From positions 1 to 29,754 of the forward strand of contig CAZOKN010000023.1 in the NCBI GenBank assembly GCA_964580525.1: a stretch of 29,754 nt of DNA, written 5' to 3'. The stretch's first letter is position 1, and each line of letters starts with the position of its first letter. The notes under the pieces were generated by a model. The model searched no databases and was not told the origin of the DNA. It saw only the letters and a list, made by a program, of their open reading frames with translations. The DNA comes from CAZOKN01 sp964580525. GTDB taxonomy: Bacteria; Pseudomonadota; Alphaproteobacteria; Rickettsiales; UBA6187. Both the position numbers and the translations under genes were made by a program. Positions 24,495-29,754 of this stretch are shown here, piece after piece.

Positions 24495-25760
24495 ATGAAA
24501 ATAGTAAGAAATGTAGCTTTTTTTGTAATAATATTACTAGTAGCGATAGGCTCTTACATTCTCGGCACAAAAACATCTGTAATTCCTTCAGATCAGCCAT
24601 TGCGTGAGCAGGTAATTAAATTTGTTGAAGATGAGCGTGAAAAAGGCAAGGAAATCAATCTGGTTGCAAAATTTGGTACTAATTTTTCAAAGATAGATTT
24701 ATCAGGAACAAATTTAAAAGGAGTTATACTAAAAGGTGCTGATTTTTCTTATGCTAATCTGCGTGGCGCAATTCTGGAGGGTAGTAACCTGGAAGGAACT
24801 AATTTCAAATATGCCAATCTGGAAAGAGTAAATCTAATACAAGCCAACCTTAATAAAACAAATTTATCTTACGCAAACCTCAGCAAAACTAATCTTGAGG
24901 GAGTTGAGATTAAAGAATCAAACTTATCTTATGCAATACTTGGCAATACCAATATGAAAAAATCTGTAATGAAAGGAATTGATCTTTCTTACGCCGATAT
25001 AACAAATTCACATATTTTCGGGGCAGACTTGGAAGGAGCAAATCTTGAGGGCGCTGATTTAACATTATCTGATCTTAGAACTGCTAATCTGGAAGGAGCA
25101 AATATGCTTGGCGTTGCGCTTGATTTTGCTAATCTTAAAGGCGCCAATATCAAAAAAGCTAATCTCGAAGGTGCATTTTTACACAGAACAATATTAGATG
25201 AAGCCGATATGTCGGAAAGTAATTTATCATCTGCCAATATGCAGCGCACTGATTTGCAAAGTACAAATCTTTCTGGAGCGAATCTTTCTGAAGCCAATGT
25301 AACTGATTCAAATTTGTGGAAGGCTAATCTTTCCAATACAACAATGATTAACACCAATTTCACAGGCGCACAATTATGGGATAGTGTTATAAAAAACGCA
25401 AAAATAAGCGCAGCAGCCTTTTATATGGCAAATTTGGAAGGCTCTGATTTTAGCGAATCTGAGGTAAAGGAATCAAATTTTAAAAATGCTAGCCTTGATA
25501 ACATTAATTTTACAAAAGCTAATCTACAGGACAGTGATTTTAAAGACGCAAGTCTCAAACAAGCTAACTTTACAGAAGCAAATTTGCAGGACGCTAGTTT
25601 AAAAAGCACTAATCTGACAGGCGCAATATTAAAAGATACAAATTTAAACGGTGCAGACCTAACTGATGCAATAATTACAGGCGCTAACATCAACACCACC
25701 AAGATGGATAACATAATTGGTTACACTCCAAAAAAACAACCCCGAGTAGATTCGAATTAA
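24495..25760 (+). CDS. Membrane-anchored or exported pentapeptide-repeat protein, short form
   Basis: A 421-residue paralog of the protein at 15662. The N-terminus has one hydrophobic segment (about 6-24) without a clear signal-peptidase site, so it may stay anchored in the inner membrane facing the periplasm. A charged cap (about 36-64) ends in the same FGTNF motif. From about 66 to 407 the A(D/N)LXX repeats run without any break or phase shift, about 68 pentapeptides or 17 coils of a beta-helix. A short basic tail follows. There is no clear ribosome site; a TATAAT at 24475-24480 close to the start may be part of a promoter. It sits between the divergent sdhA and a chemoreceptor gene. Function unknown. 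Confidence 0.88.
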   Translation: MKIVRNVAFFVIILLVAIGSYILGTKTSVIPSDQPLREQVIKFVEDEREKGKEINLVAKFGTNFSKIDLSGTNLKGVILKGADFSYANLRGAILEGSNLEGTNFKYANLERVNLIQANLNKTNLSYANLSKTNLEGVEIKESNLSYAILGNTNMKKSVMKGIDLSYADITNSHIFGADLEGANLEGADLTLSDLRTANLEGANMLGVALDFANLKGANIKKANLEGAFLHRTILDEADMSESNLSSANMQRTDLQSTNLSGANLSEANVTDSNLWKANLSNTTMINTNFTGAQLWDSVIKNAKISAAAFYMANLEGSDFSESEVKESNFKNASLDNINFTKANLQDSDFKDASLKQANFTEANLQDASLKSTNLTGAILKDTNLNGADLTDAIITGANINTTKMDNIIGYTPKKQPRVDSN

Positions 25761-25883
25761 ATTTTTTTAATCTTCTTGGTGTAAAGCGCTGCCAGACTCA
25801 CTTCTCAGTTGATATTAGACACTTAAAATGTTATCTTAAGTTACACAAGCAGGATGCTTTTGTATAATTTAAGGATAAATTTT

Positions 25884-27200
25884 ATGACCAATACGTTACA
25901 ACGCAAAAAATTTGACGGCTCTTTGTTTGAAAAGATTAAAAGATTTTCAGAAAGTCTTTCTACTAGACTGCAGTCAATGACCATATTCCTATCTTTAGTG
26001 GGAGTAGTATTTGGAGTAAAAAGTTTTTTGCATGTTGAAGAGGTTTTTGGGGTAAAGGAAAGTGCTGTATTTCTACATGATCTTTGGGTACAGCTCATAA
26101 TAGCTACAATTGTAAATATCATTGTTGGTGCAATTATTTACAAAATAGTTACGAGCAGAATCATAAATTTATGCGAAATAATGCGCGCTTTAACCGAAGG
26201 GCATTACGAAGTTTCTGTGCCTTACACAGAACTACACAACGAAATTGGCAGCATGGCACGTAAAGTTCAGATATTCAAAGAAAATGGCATGCAATTACAA
26301 AAGATGGAGCAGGATAGAATAGAAGCTGAAGCTCGCTCAAAAGAGGAAAAAAAAGCCCTTTTAGAAAAATTAGCCGAAGAATTTAACTCTACTGTAAGCA
26401 ATATAGTTAGCATGGTAAATTCTGCAGCTATGAATATGAAAAATAACTCGCATTCTATGGTCGGTCTTGCAGAAGCAAATAACAATAAAATAAAAGAATT
26501 AACCCACGAATCAAAACATGCATCCGACAACGTCAATACTGTATCAGCCGCTGCAGAACAATTATCTGCTTCAATAAGAGAAATAGGTAATAAAGTTTCA
26601 CGCTCTTCTCAAATAACAAAAGAAGCTGTAACTCGTGCAGAAGAAGCGCATGGTACAGTTAATAGCCTTTCAATGGGCGCAGAAAAAATCGGAGAGGTTA
26701 TTGGTATAATTAATGCTATTGCAGAACAGATTAATCTTTTAGCACTAAATGCTACAATTGAAGCTGCACGCGCAGGAGAGGCCGGAAAAGGCTTCGCTGT
26801 AGTAGCAGCAGAAGTAAAGAACCTTGCTAATCAAACTGCAAAAGCTACAGAAGAAATATCTTCTATTATAACCAACATACAGACAGAAACCCAAAAATCA
26901 GTTGTTTCTATTAAAGAAATCAGCACTACGATCCTCGAAATTAATAACATTTCAAGCGCTATAGCAAGCGCGATCGAACAGCAGACTTCTTCAACACATG
27001 AAATTGCTAAAAACGTTCACGAAGCTGCATCTCATACAAATTCTGTTAATACAAATGTGTTTTCAGTTTCTGAATCTTCACAAAAAAGCGGCTTATCTGC
27101 TACCGAAATGTTAAATGCTTGCTCAGAGCTAGCAAAACATTCTGAAGATCTTTCAGGAGAGGTTTCTAAGTTTTTATCAACGATGAAAATGTCAGCCTAA
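25884..27200 (+). CDS. Methyl-accepting chemotaxis protein with minimal periplasmic part
   Basis: The 438-residue protein is a chemoreceptor. Two membrane segments (about 31-48 and 70-90) flank a loop of only about 20 residues, so there is no periplasmic ligand-binding domain. A HAMP domain follows (about 90-142), then a long coiled coil with the conserved signalling tip, NLLALNATIEAARAGEAG and KGFAVVAAEVKNLA (about 282-314), which contacts CheA and CheW. The ATG at 25884 with AAGGA upstream is preferred over an earlier in-frame ATG at 25854. No che or flagellar genes are in the window. Such a receptor would sense something in the membrane or the cytoplasm, or the energy state (inference). 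It converges with era, with four bases between stops. Confidence 0.93.
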   Translation: MTNTLQRKKFDGSLFEKIKRFSESLSTRLQSMTIFLSLVGVVFGVKSFLHVEEVFGVKESAVFLHDLWVQLIIATIVNIIVGAIIYKIVTSRIINLCEIMRALTEGHYEVSVPYTELHNEIGSMARKVQIFKENGMQLQKMEQDRIEAEARSKEEKKALLEKLAEEFNSTVSNIVSMVNSAAMNMKNNSHSMVGLAEANNNKIKELTHESKHASDNVNTVSAAAEQLSASIREIGNKVSRSSQITKEAVTRAEEAHGTVNSLSMGAEKIGEVIGIINAIAEQINLLALNATIEAARAGEAGKGFAVVAAEVKNLANQTAKATEEISSIITNIQTETQKSVVSIKEISTTILEINNISSAIASAIEQQTSSTHEIAKNVHEAASHTNSVNTNVFSVSESSQKSGLSATEMLNACSELAKHSEDLSGEVSKFLSTMKMSA

Positions 27201-27216
27201 GCCATTAACTCTTAGG
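27196..27216. repeat. Small hairpin spanning the stop codons of the chemoreceptor gene and era
   Basis: CCTAAG (27196-27201) pairs with CTTAGG (27211-27216) around a nine-base loop that includes the era stop. There is no T run, so it is at most a weak bidirectional terminator. The pairing is plain; the role is inference. Confidence 0.35.
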
Positions 27217-28113
27217 TAATTCGAGACCAATTTCTCTATAGACGTCAGGGCTGCTGGTCCAGTTTTCCTTAACCTTAACGAACAGAAAAAGATTAACTTT
27301 TGTTTCAAGGATATATTCAAGCTCTTTTCTTGAATCGATGCCTATCTGCTTAATCATTGAAGCATTTTTGCCAACAATAATCCTTTTTTGACCTTCCTTA
27401 AGTACATAAACAACTTGATGTATATCAATGCCTTTCTTGCCTTTATCTTCCCATTTTTCTGTTTCGACAGCAATTGAGTAAGGTATTTCCTGCTGCAAAC
27501 GCATAAAGATTTTTTCTCTAGTAATTTCCGCAGCAAAAAACTTTATCGGCGCTTCCATTATTTGATCTTCTGGAAACATCCAAGGGCTAGGCTTAGCATT
27601 TTTCAGGAAAAATTGTTTTACACCATCTACACCGTTATTTTTCAAAGCTGATATCATAAATATATCGCTAAATATACCAATCTCATCCATCTCTTTGGCT
27701 AATGGTAACAATCTTTCTGGATTTATAAGATCAACCTTGTTTAATATAAGGACGGCCTTTTTTTCCTGCTTTTTCAAAGACTCAATAATGCTGGCAGTAT
27801 TTTCGCAAACACCTCTCCTTGCATCCATCAACAAAACGTTAATATCGGCATCTGCCAAACTACGCCATGCCTCTTTAACAATTGCTTTTTCTAACGTTTT
27901 TTTAGGGCTAAAAATACCTGGAGTATCTATAAAAATTAACTGCGAATCTCCTTCTGTGCATATTCCACGCACACTGGCTCTAGTAGTTTGAACCTTAGGA
28001 GAAACAATCGAAACTTTGCTTCCTACCAACTGGTTCATTAAAGTTGATTTGCCGGCATTAGGCGCCCCCAATATGGCTATATAAGAACATTTTTGTTCAA
28101 TCTTTTTATTCAT
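27205..28113 (-). CDS. era: GTPase Era
   Basis: Era is an essential GTPase that binds the 3' end of 16S rRNA and aids small-subunit maturation. The 302-residue protein has G1 GAPNAGKST (16-24), G2 region QTTRASVRG, G3 DTPG, G4 NKVD and G5 SALK, followed by a C-terminal KH RNA-binding domain (about 205-290, with IVGKNASMIKQIG). Length is standard. The start lies inside the end of rnc (8-bp overlap), with AAAGGAT upstream, so it is coupled to rnc as in most proteobacteria. Confidence 0.97.
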   Translation of the reverse strand: MNKKIEQKCSYIAILGAPNAGKSTLMNQLVGSKVSIVSPKVQTTRASVRGICTEGDSQLIFIDTPGIFSPKKTLEKAIVKEAWRSLADADINVLLMDARRGVCENTASIIESLKKQEKKAVLILNKVDLINPERLLPLAKEMDEIGIFSDIFMISALKNNGVDGVKQFFLKNAKPSPWMFPEDQIMEAPIKFFAAEITREKIFMRLQQEIPYSIAVETEKWEDKGKKGIDIHQVVYVLKEGQKRIIVGKNASMIKQIGIDSRKELEYILETKVNLFLFVKVKENWTSSPDVYREIGLELPKS

Positions 28114-28801
28114 TTTTATCCTTTATCATAGCTAAAAGTAATTTAGCAGCATCTTTCTCTGCACGTTTTTTTGAATTACCCTGCGCTTTCACAAGTTCCA
28201 AACCTTCAACAACAACTTCAATTTCAAAAATAGGCTGATGTGATGGACCAGAAATATTAACGATTTTATATTCGGGTATCGGAAGTCCTTTACCTTGTGC
28301 CCACTCCTGCAAAGCTGTTTTAGCATCTTTTGGCGGCACAACCATATCATCAAGCAACTTTGTCCAGTGTTGTGATATAAATTGTCTAGCCTCTGATAAG
28401 CCAGTATCTAAGTATATTGCGCCAATAATCGCCTCAAGTGAATTTTCTATATTGCTAGAATTTTCTCTTCCGCCCATAGTTTCTTCACCATTGGTCATTT
28501 TTATAAATTTTCCAATAGTAAGTTTACGTGCAACTTTTGCTACCGCTTCACCTCGCACAAGCCCAGCTTGCCTTTTTGCTAAATGACCCTCTTTTTCATA
28601 AGGATATTTATTTATAAGTAATTCGGCAATTACAAGACCCAAAACAGAATCACCTAGAAATTCTAGACGTTCATAGTTAAAGGAACGCGTTCCCTCCCCA
28701 TGTGATTTTTGTTTTGAAATACTTGGATGAGTCAGAGCTTCTTCTAATAATTCTTTATTCCTGAATTTATAATGCAGGACTTTTTCTATTTCATGACTCA
28801 T
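28106..28801 (-). CDS. rnc: Ribonuclease III
   Basis: RNase III cuts double-stranded RNA, including the rRNA precursor. The 231-residue protein has the signature ERLEFLGDSVLG (44-55), with catalytic Glu and Asp residues, a second acidic site in EAIIGAIYLDTG, and a double-stranded-RNA-binding domain at the C-terminus (about 160-228; GNSKKRAEKDAAKLLL). Length is normal. It overlaps lepB upstream by 11 bp and era downstream by 8 bp, so lepB-rnc-era is one compact translationally coupled unit. Confidence 0.97.
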   Translation of the reverse strand: MSHEIEKVLHYKFRNKELLEEALTHPSISKQKSHGEGTRSFNYERLEFLGDSVLGLVIAELLINKYPYEKEGHLAKRQAGLVRGEAVAKVARKLTIGKFIKMTNGEETMGGRENSSNIENSLEAIIGAIYLDTGLSEARQFISQHWTKLLDDMVVPPKDAKTALQEWAQGKGLPIPEYKIVNISGPSHQPIFEIEVVVEGLELVKAQGNSKKRAEKDAAKLLLAMIKDKNE

Positions 28802-29576
28802 TTTTCATCTCAAACGATATTGATTTAAAGAACCTTTCAGTTCTAAAACTGGAAAACCATTTCCAAACTTTCACTAAAGATGTGCTAGATGAGAAGAAAA
28901 TAACCCTAGCAGGCCCTAAAACATTTTCTTCCGGCACATAACCAACTTTTTCTAAAACCCTACTATCCTGTGAATTATCGCGATTGTCGCCCATAAAGAA
29001 ATAAGTATGTTCGGGAACCTGATAAATACCAGTATTATCAAGCGCACCGTCTTTTAACTGATCAAGAACTTTTATAGTAACACCTTCTGGCAGAGTTTCT
29101 ATATATTGTGGAATGATAGTACTATTACCTTGTTCATCTTTATCAACAAAATCCTCTATCCTCGTGCGTGGCACAGCAATGCCATTAATATATAATATGC
29201 TGTCTTTAACTTGTATTTTATCCCCAGGCAAGCCTATCAAGCGCTTTATATAATTAACCGAGGTATCAGATGGCAATTTAAAAACTATTACATCACCACG
29301 TTTTGGTTGTTCTTTCTCAAATTTACGACCTTCGAAAAAATCCAATCCAAATGGAAAGGAATATCTGCTATAACCATAACTATATTTAGATACAAAAACA
29401 TAATCACCAATAAGCAAAGTGCCTTTCATCGAACCTGAAGGAATATAAAATGGTTCAAAAGCAAAACTTCTAAAAACCAAAGCCAAAAGTATAGCAACAA
29501 AGAGTGACCTTGCCAGCTCAGCAAAGCTTTCCTGATTTTGTACGCTATTTTTTAATACTTTGTCTTTTTTAGCCAC
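28791..29576 (-). CDS. lepB: Signal peptidase I
   Basis: LepB removes signal peptides from proteins exported by Sec or Tat at the periplasmic face of the inner membrane. The 261-residue protein has one N-terminal membrane segment (about 22-40), the catalytic Ser in PSGSMKGTLL (Ser49), the general-base Lys in YIKRLIGLPGD (Lys111) and the GDNRDNSQDSR box near the C-terminal third. The start is GTG at 29576, with GGGGAG ten bases upstream and no other Met before the catalytic Ser. It overlaps the gpmI stop by eight bases. It is a likely processor of the signal peptide of the pentapeptide-repeat protein at 15662. Confidence 0.96.
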   Translation of the reverse strand: MAKKDKVLKNSVQNQESFAELARSLFVAILLALVFRSFAFEPFYIPSGSMKGTLLIGDYVFVSKYSYGYSRYSFPFGLDFFEGRKFEKEQPKRGDVIVFKLPSDTSVNYIKRLIGLPGDKIQVKDSILYINGIAVPRTRIEDFVDKDEQGNSTIIPQYIETLPEGVTIKVLDQLKDGALDNTGIYQVPEHTYFFMGDNRDNSQDSRVLEKVGYVPEENVLGPARVIFFSSSTSLVKVWKWFSSFRTERFFKSISFEMKNES

Positions 29577-29754
29577 AAATCAAAGACTCCCCTGTCATTT
29601 CTTTTGGTTTATCAATTCCTATAATATCGAGTATTGTAGGAGCAACATCGCTCAATCCACCATTTTTCAGTTTGCAGTTCTTCAACTCTTTTCCAACAAC
29701 AATAAACGGCACAGGATTTGTCGTATGCGATGTATGTGGTTGGCCTGTTTCAGG
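29569..29754 (-). CDS. gpmI: 2,3-bisphosphoglycerate-independent phosphoglycerate mutase (C-terminal end; rest lies beyond the window)
   Basis: Sixty-one residues of the C-terminus are visible, read from the window edge to a TAA at 29569-29571. The HTSHTTNPVPFI segment holds a metal-ligand His of the alkaline-phosphatase-like fold, and GGLSDVAPTILDIIG and EMTGESL are the standard end of GpmI, which interconverts 3- and 2-phosphoglycerate in glycolysis or gluconeogenesis with Mn. The stop overlaps the GTG of lepB by eight bases, so gpmI probably leads the lepB-rnc-era unit. GpmI is known from Anaplasmataceae but not typical of Rickettsia. Confidence 0.92.
   Translation of the reverse strand, partial: PETGQPHTSHTTNPVPFIVVGKELKNCKLKNGGLSDVAPTILDIIGIDKPKEMTGESLICG

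Noticed and set aside
25841..25868. TTACAC and TATAAT with 16-base spacing in front of the chemoreceptor gene
   Set aside because: Transcription would begin at or after the AAGGA ribosome site (25871-25875), which would leave it out of the message. Probably a chance match.
1..29754. tRNA, rRNA, CRISPR array, insertion sequence or prophage remains
   Set aside because: Scanned by eye and none found: no cloverleaf-like segments in the short gaps, no regularly spaced repeats other than the in-frame pentapeptide codons, and no transposase-like protein. XerD matches the housekeeping dimer-resolution type, not a phage integrase beside an attachment site.

Overview
The window comes from an AT-rich alphaproteobacterium, most likely a member of, or close to, the Rickettsiales. 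Support for this: a C4-pathway 5-aminolevulinate synthase (ALAS), the order rpsB-tsf-pyrH-frr-uppS-cdsA-dxr, the lepB-rnc-era block, a Cys-less ribosomal protein L31, Cox15-type heme A synthase, and adjacent virB11-virD4 type IV secretion genes. Intact aroB, aroK, folE, bdhA, gpmI and a chemoreceptor suggest metabolism and signalling less reduced than in Rickettsia itself. The order-level placement is inference from gene content and composition only.

Layout. 1-2426 (+): the end of virB11, then virD4. 2429-10968 (-): read in transcription order, ctaA-hemA, then rpsB-tsf (closed by a clear intrinsic terminator), then pyrH-frr-uppS-cdsA-dxr. 11050-14559 (+): a heme-copper-oxidase subunit I-like membrane protein, folE and trkH. 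14639-18278 (+): asd, a large exported pentapeptide-repeat protein and an overlapping 3-hydroxybutyrate dehydrogenase gene, ended by a bidirectional terminator-like hairpin. 18328-21661 (-): aroK-aroB, a CorC/HlyC-type CBS membrane protein, and rpmE. 21743-27200 (+): xerD and a divergent sdhA joined by a 4-bp overlap, a second pentapeptide-repeat protein, and a chemoreceptor with almost no periplasmic domain. 27205-29754 (-): the end of gpmI, then lepB-rnc-era, all overlapping.

Functionally most of the window is housekeeping: translation, isoprenoid, phospholipid and cell-wall lipid synthesis, heme, shikimate, and protein export. The accessory content that stands out is: (i) two paralogous exported pentapeptide-repeat proteins sharing an N-terminal cap with an FGTNF motif and about 17 uninterrupted beta-helix coils each; (ii) a subunit I-like protein beside ctaA that keeps heme-ligand-like histidines but appears to lack the CuB His-His pair; (iii) a stand-alone, divergent SdhA with no sdhB/C/D beside it; (iv) a chemoreceptor without a ligand-binding domain. 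No tRNA, rRNA, CRISPR array, insertion sequence or gene-free stretch over 300 bases was seen.
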